A stretch of 64,000 bases of DNA from Phytohabitans flavus (lineage in GTDB: Bacteria; Actinomycetota; Actinomycetes; Mycobacteriales; Micromonosporaceae). This document shows positions 43,782 through 55,303 of this stretch, one piece after another. The position numbers and the translations under genes were made by a program. The DNA lies in assembly GCF_011764545.1 (NCBI RefSeq), contig NZ_AP022870.1, positions 2,836,001 through 2,900,000 of the forward strand, given 5' to 3'. The notes below the pieces were generated by a model. That model had not been told where the DNA came from. It was given only the letters and a program-made list of their open reading frames with translations, and did no database searches. Each line of letters starts with the position of its first letter. The first letter of the stretch is position 1.

Positions 43782-44912
43782 ATGACCATGGGCGGCCTCC
43801 TTGACGGCGTGGGGCGCATAGCGGTCCTGCGCGCCAACGCCCTCGGCGACCTCATGTTCGCGCTGCCCGCGCTCGACGCGCTGCGGGCCGCGTACCCGAG
43901 CGCCGAGATCGTGCTCCTCGGCGGCCCGCTGCACGCGGAGCTGCTCACCGGCCGCCCCGGCCCGGTCGACGGCGTGGCGATCCTCCCGCCGATCGAGGGG
44001 CTGCGGCCGCCGTCACCGGGCGAGGAGTCCGTGCCGGTGGAGGACTTCCTGGCGAACGCCCGCACCGCCCCCTTCGACCTCGCTGTCCAGATCCACGGCG
44101 GCGGCCGCACCAGCAACCGGATCGCGACCGCGCTCGGCGCGCGGGTCACCGCCGGCCTGCGCGCGCCGGGCAGCCCGCCGCTGGACCGCTGGATCCCGTA
44201 CGTGTACTACCAGGCGGAGATCGCCCGCTACCTCGAGGTGGTCGGGCTGGTCGGCGCCACGCCGGTCACCGTCCAGCCGACACTCGCGGTCACGGCCGCC
44301 GACGTGGCCGAGGCCCGCCGCGTGGCGGGCCCGCCGTCGCGGCGCCGGGTGGTGATCCACCCGGGCGCCACCGACCCGCGGCGGCGCTGGTCCGCGGAGC
44401 GCTTCGGGCACGTCGCGCGCGAGCTTCTTTCGCAGGGGTACGAGGTGGTGGTGACCGGCACCACCGACGAGCGCGCGGTCGTGGCGCGGGTCGCCGAGGC
44501 GGACCGGCGGATCCGGACGCTCGTCGGCGAGCTGTCGCTGGGCGGCCTGGTGGGCCTGCTGGCCGGCGCGGCCGTGGCCGTGGCCAACGACACCGGCCCG
44601 CTGCACGTCGCGGCCGCGGTGGGTACGCCGAGCGTCGGCATCTACTGGGTCGGCAACGTCATCAACAGCGCGCCGCCCTACCGCGCCCGGCACCGCCCGA
44701 TCCCGTCCTGGCGGGTCCACTGCCCGGTGTGCGGCGCCGACTGCACCCGCGACCTGTACCCGGCCCGGCCCGGCGACGGCTGCGTCCACAGTGACTCCTT
44801 TGTGGACGACATTCCGCCGGAGGAGGTGCTGCAAGCGGTCTACGACCTGACCGACCCGCGCCGCGCCGCCTCGGGCCCCATGGCGGGCCAGCGTGCGGGC
44901 ATCGGCTACTGA
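43782..44912 (+). CDS. Glycosyltransferase family 9, third copy
   Basis: 376 residues. N-terminal IAVLRANALGDLMFALPALD (~12-31); donor-site VVIHPGATDPRRRWSAERFG (~190); VANDTGPLHVAAAVGTPSV (~268-286) with the conserved Asp-Thr-Gly-Pro-Leu-His. The C-terminal Cys cluster HCPVCGADCTRDLYP … GDGCVHSD is present as in the other two copies. It is divergent from hldE and very likely transfers the sugar made by that pathway. ATG 43782 or 43788. Confidence 0.92.
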   Translation: MTMGGLLDGVGRIAVLRANALGDLMFALPALDALRAAYPSAEIVLLGGPLHAELLTGRPGPVDGVAILPPIEGLRPPSPGEESVPVEDFLANARTAPFDLAVQIHGGGRTSNRIATALGARVTAGLRAPGSPPLDRWIPYVYYQAEIARYLEVVGLVGATPVTVQPTLAVTAADVAEARRVAGPPSRRRVVIHPGATDPRRRWSAERFGHVARELLSQGYEVVVTGTTDERAVVARVAEADRRIRTLVGELSLGGLVGLLAGAAVAVANDTGPLHVAAAVGTPSVGIYWVGNVINSAPPYRARHRPIPSWRVHCPVCGADCTRDLYPARPGDGCVHSDSFVDDIPPEEVLQAVYDLTDPRRAASGPMAGQRAGIGY

Positions 44913-44929
44913 GCCGCCGCTCAGCCGCT

Positions 44930-45967
44930 TCAGCTACTCAGGTCGCGCTCGCTGGTCAGGATCAGCACCTTGCCCACCGCGCTGTCCTGGACCGCGGCGT
45001 GCGCGGCGGCGGCCTCCATCAGCGGGTAGTAGTGCAGCGGCAGCCCGGCGTCCGGCCCGACCCGCAGCACGCCCTCGCCGGCCGCGGCGGCGACGTCGTA
45101 GACCGCCTTGGCCTTGGCCGCCTCCGCCATCGTGTAGACGAGCACGAACTGCCAGCGCGCGTTGGGACCCATCAGCGGGCGGACCGGCAGGGTCAGCGAC
45201 CCGGCGCCGTCGCCGGCGTACACCGCCACGCAGGCGTTCGGGCCGACGACCCGCATGTCGGTCTCGGCGTTGGCGCCCGGCGCGACCTCGACGATGGCGT
45301 CCACGCCGTGCGGGGCGATCCGCCTGACCTCCTCGACCACGTCCTGCTGGCGGTAGTCGACCACGTGGTCGGCGCCCGCGGCGGCGGCCAGCTGGGCCTT
45401 CTCCGGACTGCTCACGGTGGCGATCACCGTGGCGTCCGCCCACCGGGCGAGCTGGATGGCCGCGTTGCCGACCGCGCCGGCCCCACCCTGGACCAGCACG
45501 ACCCGCCCGTCCATCGCGCCGGCGTTGATCCGGTCCGGCATCGCCTCGCCGGCGGTCAGGCAGCGGTGCGCGGTCAGGAACGGGATGCCGAGGCTCGCGC
45601 CGAGGTCGAACGAGGCCGGACCGAGCCGTACCACCTGGCGGGCCGGCACCACCGTGTACTCGGCGGCGGTCCCCCACTGCCGCTGCCAGGCCGCCTCCCA
45701 GATCCACACGCGCTCGCCGACAAGCCCGGCGTCCACGCCCTCGCCGACCACCTCGACCACGCCGGCACCGTCCTGGTTGGGGATTTGCCAGCCGCCCGGC
45801 GGCGGGGCACCGGTGCCGCCGCCGCGCCGCGACTTCCAGTCGGTCGGGTTGACGCCGGAGACCGCCACCCGCACCAGGACCTCACCGGGGCCGGGCTCCG
45901 GGATCGGTCGCTGCACGACCTCCAGGACGGACGGATCTCCGGTACGGGTGTACACGACGGCTCTCAT
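44930..45967 (-). CDS. NADPH:quinone reductase-like medium-chain oxidoreductase
   Basis: 345 residues of the zinc-independent MDR group. GroES-like half: GEVLVRVAVSGVNPTDWKSR (~29-48) and NQDGAGVVEVVGEGVDAG. Cofactor half: VVLVQGGAGAVGNAAIQLAR (~152-171), with AGADHVVDYRQQDV next. No zinc-binding cysteines are visible. Such enzymes reduce quinones or enones. ATG at 45967 with aggagg upstream; it converges on the GT9 gene. Confidence 0.92.
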   Translation of the reverse strand: MRAVVYTRTGDPSVLEVVQRPIPEPGPGEVLVRVAVSGVNPTDWKSRRGGGTGAPPPGGWQIPNQDGAGVVEVVGEGVDAGLVGERVWIWEAAWQRQWGTAAEYTVVPARQVVRLGPASFDLGASLGIPFLTAHRCLTAGEAMPDRINAGAMDGRVVLVQGGAGAVGNAAIQLARWADATVIATVSSPEKAQLAAAAGADHVVDYRQQDVVEEVRRIAPHGVDAIVEVAPGANAETDMRVVGPNACVAVYAGDGAGSLTLPVRPLMGPNARWQFVLVYTMAEAAKAKAVYDVAAAAGEGVLRVGPDAGLPLHYYPLMEAAAAHAAVQDSAVGKVLILTSERDLSS

Positions 45968-46034
45968 CGGCGCTCCTCCTGACTGCCTGCACGCCAGTTA
46001 ACCGAAGTTCCCCGGCGCGCGGTGCACAATCTGC

Positions 46035-47075
46035 TCAGGCGGGCTTCGTGGCGACGAGTACGTCGCGGATGATGGCCTGGTCGACCCGGTGCCGCAGCTG
46101 CGCCCACGGTCCTTCGTCGCGCACCGTCAGCCCCGCGTTGGCGAGCGCCTTGGCGGCGTCCTCGCGGCGGGCCACATAGGTGTTCCACGAGATGCCGAGC
46201 GCGCCGCCGGGGCGCAGCAGCCCGGCCCAGACCGGCGCGGCCGCCGTCAGCAGGGCGAGCGGGTCGCGGGCCAGGCCCTTCGCGGGGGTACGGCTGCCGT
46301 GCTGCACCCCGTACGGCGCGTCGGCCACGACAACGTCCACAGTGCCCGGCCGGAAGAACTCGCCGGCCCGCGTGGTGTCCGCGTTGACGACGTCGAGCAG
46401 CTGGACCGCGCCGGCCCTCTGCTCCTCTTTGGACGGTGCCAGCTCGACCCGCAGCCGCCGCCCGACCACCTGCCGCTCGCGCCGTATCGGGCCGGACTCC
46501 AGCACCCGGTGCTTGACCCGCTTGCGCTTCAGCCACGTGGTGATGAACGCCTGGTACGCCTCGAAGTCCTTCTGGTCCAGGTCGACGCCGGCCGCGTCGA
46601 AGCCGTACATCAGTGCCTGGTTGAGGGTCGTGCCCCGGCCGCACAGCGGGTCGAGCACCCGGAAGCGGCGCTCCAGCAGCTCGTCGGCCCAAGCCGAGGC
46701 GAGCAGCGTGGCGTTGAGCAGCAGCTTGGTGAACTGCTCGTTGGTCTTGCCGGCGTACTTCTGGATCGTGATCAGGTCGTCGTCGTACCGGTCCAGGGGG
46801 TCCAGCTCGACCGGGCGGAGCAGGTCGCCGACCCGCTCGAAGAGCGCGAAGACCGAGGACATGTTGCCGATCAGCGCGAGGTCGCGCGGGCTCAGGGCGT
46901 CGGCCTCGAACGTGACGTACCGCACGCCGCCGATCGTCGCGACCTCTCCACCGCCGATCCGCCCGCCCAGCACCGCCTCGCTGAACAGGGCCAACTCGGT
47001 ACGGGTCAGGTCGACGGCCGAGTCGGCGTAGACGCGGTTGGTGCCGGGTGAGATCAGGAGGGCGTACGCGGTCAT
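46035..47075 (-). CDS. TRM11-family SAM-dependent methyltransferase
   Basis: 346 residues from ATG 47075. An N-terminal THUMP-like part precedes the motif KTNEQFTKLLLNATLLAS (~120), the SAM loop LDPLCGRGTTLNQALMYGF (~145-163) and a catalytic DAPYGVQHG (~245) in the place of the N-methylase (D/N)PP(Y/F). Family members methylate guanosine in RNA or amino groups in DNA; the Asp-Ala-Pro-Tyr variant makes the target uncertain. Divergent from the DUF574 gene by 35 bases. Confidence 0.85.
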   Translation of the reverse strand: MTAYALLISPGTNRVYADSAVDLTRTELALFSEAVLGGRIGGGEVATIGGVRYVTFEADALSPRDLALIGNMSSVFALFERVGDLLRPVELDPLDRYDDDLITIQKYAGKTNEQFTKLLLNATLLASAWADELLERRFRVLDPLCGRGTTLNQALMYGFDAAGVDLDQKDFEAYQAFITTWLKRKRVKHRVLESGPIRRERQVVGRRLRVELAPSKEEQRAGAVQLLDVVNADTTRAGEFFRPGTVDVVVADAPYGVQHGSRTPAKGLARDPLALLTAAAPVWAGLLRPGGALGISWNTYVARREDAAKALANAGLTVRDEGPWAQLRHRVDQAIIRDVLVATKPA

Positions 47076-47110
47076 AATCGGGCGAGTATCGCACAGTGGG
47101 TGGAGGGCCA

Positions 47111-47929
47111 ATGGACAGCGACTGGGCACGCGGTGTCGACATCGACACGCCGAGCGCCGCCCGCATGTACGACTACTACCTCGGCGGCGGCCACAACTTC
47201 GCCGCCGACCGCAAGGCCGCCGACGCGGTGATCGCGGCGATCCCGGACCTGCCCCGGATCGCCCAGGCCAACCGGGCGTTCCTGCGCCGCGCGGTGCGGT
47301 TCCTCGTGGACTCGGGCGTGCGGCAGTTCGTGGACGTCGGCTCGGGCATCCCGACGGTGGGCAACGTGCACGAGATCGCCCACCGGCTCGACCCCGACGC
47401 GGTGACCGTGTACGTGGACCTCGACCCGATCGCGGTGTCGCACAGCCGGCAGCTGCTCGCCGACACCCCGCGTGCCACCGCGCTCCGCGGCGACCTGCGC
47501 GACCCGGTCGACCTGCTGGCCCAGCTGCGCCAGTCTCCGGCCGCCGAGGTGCTCGACCTGGAAAAGCCCGTGGCGGTGCTGCTCGTCTCGGTGCTCCACT
47601 TCGTACCCGGCGACGAGGCGTACCCGTGCGTGGCCACCCTGCTCGACGCGGTCGCGCCGGGCAGCTGGCTGGCTGTGTCGCACTCCTCCGTCGAGGGGTT
47701 CGCCGGCCTGGAGAAGGACGACTTCGACAGCGCCGAGCAGCAGTACAAGAAGACGACGACGCCGGTCGGGCTGCGCACCCGCGCCGAGATCGAGCGCTTC
47801 TTCACCGGCCTGACGCTCGCCGAACCTGGCCTTGTTTGGGTGCCGCAGTGGCGGACCGACGAGGCGGACGGCCCGTTCGGCGACGAGCCGCACCGCTCCG
47901 GCATGCTCGCCGCCCTCGGCCAGAGGTGA
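47111..47929 (+). CDS. SAM-dependent methyltransferase, DUF574/PF04672 family, second member
   Basis: 272 residues. Family signatures: DTPSAARMYDYYLGGGHNFA (~12-31), FVDVGSGIPTVGNVHEIAHR (~74-93), VYVDLDPIAVSHSRQLL (~103), and EPGLVWVPQWRTDE near the end. Compared with the copy at 24936, the first motif is the canonical ARMYDYYLGG form. ATG 47111 with tggaggg seven bases upstream. Substrate unknown. Confidence 0.92.
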   Translation: MDSDWARGVDIDTPSAARMYDYYLGGGHNFAADRKAADAVIAAIPDLPRIAQANRAFLRRAVRFLVDSGVRQFVDVGSGIPTVGNVHEIAHRLDPDAVTVYVDLDPIAVSHSRQLLADTPRATALRGDLRDPVDLLAQLRQSPAAEVLDLEKPVAVLLVSVLHFVPGDEAYPCVATLLDAVAPGSWLAVSHSSVEGFAGLEKDDFDSAEQQYKKTTTPVGLRTRAEIERFFTGLTLAEPGLVWVPQWRTDEADGPFGDEPHRSGMLAALGQR

Positions 47930-47942
47930 CGGCGGGTGGTCC

Positions 47943-48119
47943 TCAGCGGGACTTGTCCTGCTTCCAGGAGAGCGGGCCAGGCAGGTCGAAGCGGTGCGCG
48001 CGGGCCCGCGAGTTCCACGACCAGCGACCGATCTTGATGCTCCACGAGGAGAAGCCGTTCTCGGTGAAGTTCAGGATCAGCGGGCCGAACTTCTTCCGCT
48101 TGCGAAACATGAGGCCCAT
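47943..48119 (-). CDS. DUF4236 protein (58 aa)
   Basis: A complete short gene: ATG at 48119, stop 47943-47945. It reads MGLMFRKRKKFGPLILNFTE, NGFSSWSIKIGRWSWNSRAR, then AHRFDLPGPLSWKQDKSR. The pattern FRKRxxFGPxxxNxxxxGxSxSxGxxGxxxxxGxxG is that of DUF4236, here with Trp in several Gly positions. A gaaggag lies upstream of the ATG. Function unknown; these are small basic proteins. It lies between the DUF574 gene and the divergent clpC-like gene. Confidence 0.85.
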   Translation of the reverse strand: MGLMFRKRKKFGPLILNFTENGFSSWSIKIGRWSWNSRARAHRFDLPGPLSWKQDKSR

Positions 48120-48292
48120 CGGGCGGGCTCCTTCCGGGTCCGGGGGTGACGCGGAGAAAGATGCCCGTTCGACCGGATCGACAAACGCGTCGGCGTATTG
48201 GCCCCGGGCTCAGGCGTGCCACGTTTGTCCCGATCGAGGAGGGGTAGCCCCGACCCGGTAGGAAGTGACGCCGGGACCGGGAGGTGGCCGAC

Positions 48293-50814
<2,522 letters not shown>

Positions 50815-50825
50815 GGCCTGTTGTC

Positions 50826-52877
50826 TCAGGCCCGTTCGAGCGCGGGGAGCTGGGTCGGTTGAGGCGGCGTGGGTGGCTCGGTCGGACGTACCAGTCCCTG
50901 GGCGGCCAGGATGCCGGCCGGCACCGCCACGAGCACGGCGCCGGGTAGGAGGGACAGCCCGTCGGCCTGCCAGCTGCTGCCGGCGACCGCGAAGAGAATG
51001 TTGGACGCGAACACCGAGAACATCAGGGCCGCCCACGCGATGACAGCACCCAGCACCGGGCCGCCGAGCACGAGCACCGTTGCCGCCACGACGGGACCCC
51101 ACCGGCGGCGTGGCGGCCGGGCCAGGACGACTCCGACGACCACCAGGGCCAGCGGGCCGGTGAGCAGCATCCCGAGGACGGTGAGCTCGTACGGCACCCC
51201 GGCACCGGTCGCGGCACCCCAGGCGCCGAGCAGCAACGCGGGGACGGCGATGAGTGCGGCCAGCCGCGGCCGTGTGAGCCGCCTGGGTCGGGCCGCCGCG
51301 GCGGCGCACGCGGCGACCACCGCGAGCATGGCCACCAGGATCGCGGTCACCCCGGCGAGGCCGACCGGCAGGTACGGGTGGTTGACCGCCGCCGTGCCCT
51401 GCTCGAGCAGGATCGGTCCGCAGCAGGCGGCGACCGCCACCCAGGCGAGCCGCCGCCGGACGGACAACGCGTCCACGGCGTCGCGCGCCCCGGCGACCCA
51501 CCAGGCGGCCGCCGCCGCGACGGCCGCGGCGGCGAGTGCCGTGCGCAGCCCGCCCGCTCCGGTGGCGTCCGCACGGGCGAGCATCCCGTCCGCGGCCAGC
51601 AGGACGGTCGTCTGCACGACCGCGGCGAGCGGGGCGGCGCGCCGGTCGGCGGCGGCCAGCAGCAGCCCGAGCGCGGCCAGCGTGATGCTCCCCCAGCGCA
51701 GTTCGGCCACCCACATGTACAGCTCGCCGTCGCCGCCGGGCATCGGCGCCGCCTGCCCCACCAGCGGCATCGCGGGGGTGAGGATCGCCAGTGTGTACGC
51801 CCACGAGAGCAGGCCCGCCAGCTGAGCCACCACACCGGCGGCGAGGGCACCCGCCGCGAGCACCCGGACCGGCGCCGGCCGGGCGGTGACGGGCCGGGTC
51901 GTGGCCGGCCCGCTCAGCCACCGGGGCTCCGGTAGGGCCGCGCCGAGGCCGTACCCGAGCGCCAGGCCGGTGAGCACAAGCAGGTGAACCGGGTACGTGC
52001 CGGTCGCGTTGAGCAGCGAGATCCCGTCCGGGGTCGCAAACCACGAACCGGCCTCGACGGACCAGGCGCGGCCGGACAGGAGCAGCGGCGCCCACGCCAG
52101 CGCCGTCAACGCGCCCGCGCCGCCGCCGAGTGTGGCCGGCAGGGCCGCCGCCGTTGTAGCCAGCTCCACGACAAGCGGTGTGCCGATCACCGCCAGCGCC
52201 GCGGCCAGCCACCGGCGCCCCGGCACGGCGAGCCGGACGACGGCGACCGCCAGCCCCGCGGTCAGCAGGACCCAGGCCAGCGCACCCGCGCCGAGGCTGG
52301 CGGCGACACCGCCGGTGCCGGCCTGCCGACCCACCACCAGGAGCGCGAACGCGACCGCCAGTGCCAGCGGGGCCACGACCGCCGATCCGAGCCGTCCTCC
52401 GGCCCACGGGATCGGCATGCGGCGGCCCAGCCACCAGGCCGCGACCGCGACGATCGGCACGGCCGGCAGGGATGTCAGGCCGGTGACGGCCGCGCTGGTG
52501 GGCCAACCGCTGTGGAACCCGAGGACGCCCAGCACCCACCCACCGCAGGCCTGGACGATCCCGCTGACCGGGCCCGCCGCCAGCAGCCCGGCGAGCACCA
52601 GCACCAGCAACGGCCGCAGGCCGCGACCCGCTCCGGGCAGGCCCTCCCGCCGGCCGCGGGGCACGCCGTCTTCGTCCTCGACCGGCGACGCGGCGGCGAG
52701 GCTGAACGCGAACCGCAGCTGACCGGCCGCACGCCGCATCCCGCGCGTGCCCGGTTCGCTCCGCAGCGCGTGCAACTCCGCGCCCCACTCCCGGGCCCGC
52801 TCGTCGCGTAGCTCCGCGGGCCACCGGCGCACCGCCAGCCGCAGCAGCGCCTCGGCGACCCGGTCGGCGGCGCTCAC
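50826..52877 (-). CDS. Large multi-pass membrane protein controlled by PadR
   Basis: 683 residues with about 14-16 hydrophobic segments. A soluble N-terminal part (RWPAELRDERAREWGAELHA, ~18-37) is typical of membrane proteins encoded next to PadR regulators in actinomycetes. The rest has no known catalytic motif; long Ala/Val/Leu helices are joined by short loops, with a periplasmic GELYMWVAELRWGS segment at ~385. Its GTG overlaps the stop of the padR gene by four bases. It may be a permease-like or stress membrane protein. Function unknown. Confidence 0.8.
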   Translation of the reverse strand: MSAADRVAEALLRLAVRRWPAELRDERAREWGAELHALRSEPGTRGMRRAAGQLRFAFSLAAASPVEDEDGVPRGRREGLPGAGRGLRPLLVLVLAGLLAAGPVSGIVQACGGWVLGVLGFHSGWPTSAAVTGLTSLPAVPIVAVAAWWLGRRMPIPWAGGRLGSAVVAPLALAVAFALLVVGRQAGTGGVAASLGAGALAWVLLTAGLAVAVVRLAVPGRRWLAAALAVIGTPLVVELATTAAALPATLGGGAGALTALAWAPLLLSGRAWSVEAGSWFATPDGISLLNATGTYPVHLLVLTGLALGYGLGAALPEPRWLSGPATTRPVTARPAPVRVLAAGALAAGVVAQLAGLLSWAYTLAILTPAMPLVGQAAPMPGGDGELYMWVAELRWGSITLAALGLLLAAADRRAAPLAAVVQTTVLLAADGMLARADATGAGGLRTALAAAAVAAAAAWWVAGARDAVDALSVRRRLAWVAVAACCGPILLEQGTAAVNHPYLPVGLAGVTAILVAMLAVVAACAAAAARPRRLTRPRLAALIAVPALLLGAWGAATGAGVPYELTVLGMLLTGPLALVVVGVVLARPPRRRWGPVVAATVLVLGGPVLGAVIAWAALMFSVFASNILFAVAGSSWQADGLSLLPGAVLVAVPAGILAAQGLVRPTEPPTPPQPTQLPALERA

Positions 52878-53230
52878 GCCGACCCCAGCGAGCCGTGCGT
52901 GGTCGGCGCGATGACCGCGCCCTTCGCGTCGTATCCGCGCGCCAGGGTCTCGTAGAGCGCCGCGACCGCGGCTCGCGCCGCCACGGTGCCGTCCGCGGTC
53001 AGCCGGTAGTAACGCCGCGCGGGCCGCCCGGCCGCCACCGGGTCGACCTCCTCCCAGTGCGCGGCCACCCAGCCGGCCCGTTGCAGGCGCTGCAGGATCG
53101 GGTAGAGAGTGCCGCTCGGGTGCCCGGTGGCCCGCATCAGATCCAGGCCATATCGATCAGCCCCGGGATCGGCGAGAAAAGCGGCCAACACCTTCGCCAC
53201 CGCGGCGGTCACTTGCACCTCTGACACCAT
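52874..53230 (-). CDS. PadR-family transcriptional regulator
   Basis: 118 residues from ATG 53230. The PadR winged helix has KVLAAFLADPGADRYGLDLM (~11-30), RATGHPSGTLYPILQRLQRA (~31-50), GWVAAHWEE, and RPARRYYRLTADGTVAARAA (~69-88). It is a short PadR subfamily-2 member. It is translationally coupled to the membrane protein gene; two 9-bp direct repeats lie just upstream, so it probably represses its own operon. Confidence 0.92.
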   Translation of the reverse strand: MVSEVQVTAAVAKVLAAFLADPGADRYGLDLMRATGHPSGTLYPILQRLQRAGWVAAHWEEVDPVAAGRPARRYYRLTADGTVAARAAVAALYETLARGYDAKGAVIAPTTHGSLGSA

Positions 53231-53239
53231 AGCCGGCAC

Positions 53240-53271
53240 TCTACATAGCCCACAGCCGAACGTCTACATAG
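53240..53271 (-). promoter_or_regulatory. Direct repeats upstream of padR
   Basis: The word tctacatag occurs at 53240-53248 and 53263-53271, spaced 23 bases (about two helical turns), 10 bases upstream of the padR start. Read on the coding strand, ctatgtaga also supplies a possible -10 (TATGTA). Candidate PadR operator. Confidence 0.5.
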
Positions 53272-53554
53272 GGCTGTCCTCGGCGGGCTCGGTCTCGTCG
53301 GGCTCGACGATGACCGGGCGGAGCCAGGCCCACAGCACGAACAGCACCCCGAACACCAGCATCGCGAGGCCGGCCCACAGGTTGGCGTTCACGTCGCCGG
53401 TCTTGGCCCGGTCCTCGGCGGAGTCGGCGGCGACGCCCATGACGACCAGGACGACGCCGTAGAAGCCGATCAGCGCGCCGATCACGTTGCGTACGTCGGA
53501 GACGCCGGCCCGGCGCGGCACCGCCGAAGGCCGGCTCTCGGGACTGTCACTCAT
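53264..53554 (-). CDS. Small membrane protein linked to a sodium:solute symporter
   Basis: 96 residues. Helix 1 is NVIGALIGFYGVVLVVMGVA (~23-42) and helix 2 is LWAGLAMLVFGVLFVLWAWL (~59-78), ending LRPVIVEPDE. It starts 12 bases after the symporter stop in the same direction, with gaggt before the ATG. Small two-helix proteins commonly follow SSS transporters in actinomycetes and may be accessory subunits. Confidence 0.8.
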   Translation of the reverse strand: MSDSPESRPSAVPRRAGVSDVRNVIGALIGFYGVVLVVMGVAADSAEDRAKTGDVNANLWAGLAMLVFGVLFVLWAWLRPVIVEPDETEPAEDSPM

Positions 53555-53566
53555 GGTGGGACCTCC

Positions 53567-55240
53567 TCAGCGGAAGACGACGTTCAGGGCGACGACGAGT
53601 ACGAGCGAGATTCCGGCGAGCTTGACCGGCGACCGGAACCAGGGCAGGCGGCTCGCGGCCGGGTCCGTGCGCTGTTCCTTGGGGGTCTCGGAGTAGACGA
53701 GGCCGGCGAGCTCGGCCACCGGCTTCGGCGCGGTGGCCTTGCTGACCAGCACGCTGACCACCACGTCCACGACGAAGGCCGCGCCCGCCGCGACGAACGC
53801 CGCGCCCTGGCCGGGCAGGTTGTAGACGCCGCCCTCGTTCAGGCCCCACACGGTGACCGCGGCCGCGGTGCCCGAGACGAGGCCGACCCAGCCGGCGGTC
53901 GCGGTCATCCGCTTCCAGAACATGCCGAGGATGAACGTGGCGAACAGCGGGGCGTTGAAGAAGCCGAAGAGCGTCTGGAGGTACGTCATCAGGTTGCTGT
54001 AGCCGGAGGCGATGAACGCGGTGCCGATCGCGAGGACCGTGGCGCCCACCGTGGCCCAGCGCCCGACCTTCAGGTAGTAGTCGTCGGGCCGGTCCTTCTT
54101 CACGTACCGCTGCCACAGGTCGAAGCTGAAGACGGTGTTGAAGGCGGAGACGTTGGCCGCCATGCCGGCCATGAACGCGGCGAGCAGGCCGGCCAGCGCC
54201 ACGCCGAGCAGGCCGTTGGGGAGCACGTCGCGGATCAGCAGCAGGATCGCGTCGTTGTACGTGGTACCGCTGCCGTCGCCGCCGGCCTTGAGCGAGGCGG
54301 TCTCGGCCACGAGCACGCCGGCGATCATGCCGGGGATCACCACCACGAACGGGATGAACATCTTCGGGAACGACCCGATGATCGGCGTGCTCCGCGCGGC
54401 GGACATCGAGTTGGTCGCCATCGCGCGCTGTACCTCGACGAAGTTCGTGGTCCAGTAGCCGAACGAGAGCACGAAGCCGAGCCCGAAGACGATGCCGAGC
54501 ACCGAGAGAAACGAGCTGCCGAACCCGGCCAGCTCGTTGCCCGGCCACGAGTTGAGCTGCTCCGCGCCGCCGCCCGGCGCGTTCGTGACCTTGTCGATCA
54601 GGCCGTTGACACCGCCCACCCGGTGCAGGCCGATCAGCGTCAGCGGGAGCAGCGCGGCGACGATCACGAAGAACTGGAGCACCTCGTTGTAGATCGCGGC
54701 GGAGAGGCCGCCCAGCGTGATGTAACTGAGCACGATCGCCGCGGCCAGGACCAGCGCCACCCACAGCGGCCACCCGAGCAGGCTGTTGACCACGCTGGCC
54801 AGCAGGAAGAGGTTGATGCCGGCGATCAGCACCTGGGCCAGCGCGAAGCTGAGCGCGTTGACGAGGTGGGCGCCGGTACCGAAGCGCCGCAGCATGAACT
54901 CGGGCACGCTGCGCACCTTCGACCCGTAGTAGAAGGGCATCATGACGACGCCCAGGAAGAGCATCGCCGGTACCGCGCCGATCCAGTAGTAGTGCATGGT
55001 CGGCATGCCGTACTGGGCGCCGTTCGCGGACATGCCGATGATCTCGACCGCGCCGAGGTTGGCCGAGATGAACGCGAGGCCGGTGATCCAGGCCGGCAGC
55101 GAGCGGCCGGCCAGGAAGAAGTCGAGGCTGTCCGAGATCCGCCGGCGGGCGGCGAGGCCGATCAGCAGCACCACGGCGAAGTAGACGGCGACAAGCACGT
55201 AGTCGATGAAGCTGGCGCCGATCCTGAGCGGGTCTTCCAC
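53567..55240 (-). CDS. Sodium:solute symporter (SSS family, SGLT-like)
   Basis: 557 residues, about 14 membrane segments. Family motifs: FFLAGRSLPAWITGLAFISA (~40-59), GAQYGMPTMHYYWIGAVPAM (~75-94), FGYWTTNFVEVQRAMAT (~264-280) and GLLAAFMAGMAANVSAFNTV (~355-374). The N-terminal NLGAVEIIGMSANG resembles sugar/inositol carriers, so the substrate is likely a sugar. GTG 55240 with aggaga upstream. It follows a LacI regulator on the same strand. Confidence 0.92.
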   Translation of the reverse strand: MEDPLRIGASFIDYVLVAVYFAVVLLIGLAARRRISDSLDFFLAGRSLPAWITGLAFISANLGAVEIIGMSANGAQYGMPTMHYYWIGAVPAMLFLGVVMMPFYYGSKVRSVPEFMLRRFGTGAHLVNALSFALAQVLIAGINLFLLASVVNSLLGWPLWVALVLAAAIVLSYITLGGLSAAIYNEVLQFFVIVAALLPLTLIGLHRVGGVNGLIDKVTNAPGGGAEQLNSWPGNELAGFGSSFLSVLGIVFGLGFVLSFGYWTTNFVEVQRAMATNSMSAARSTPIIGSFPKMFIPFVVVIPGMIAGVLVAETASLKAGGDGSGTTYNDAILLLIRDVLPNGLLGVALAGLLAAFMAGMAANVSAFNTVFSFDLWQRYVKKDRPDDYYLKVGRWATVGATVLAIGTAFIASGYSNLMTYLQTLFGFFNAPLFATFILGMFWKRMTATAGWVGLVSGTAAAVTVWGLNEGGVYNLPGQGAAFVAAGAAFVVDVVVSVLVSKATAPKPVAELAGLVYSETPKEQRTDPAASRLPWFRSPVKLAGISLVLVVALNVVFR

Positions 55241-55303
55241 GTCGTCTCCTCAGCTCATAGCCGATGGCAACGACGCCACGTACCCAGGTGGATCAAAAAG
55301 GAA

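Noticed and set aside
50826..51043. A C-terminal extension of the ClpC-like protein
   Set aside because: The added 75 codons are Arg/Pro-rich antisense of the neighbouring membrane-protein gene; a one-base repair ends the protein 12 bases before that gene.
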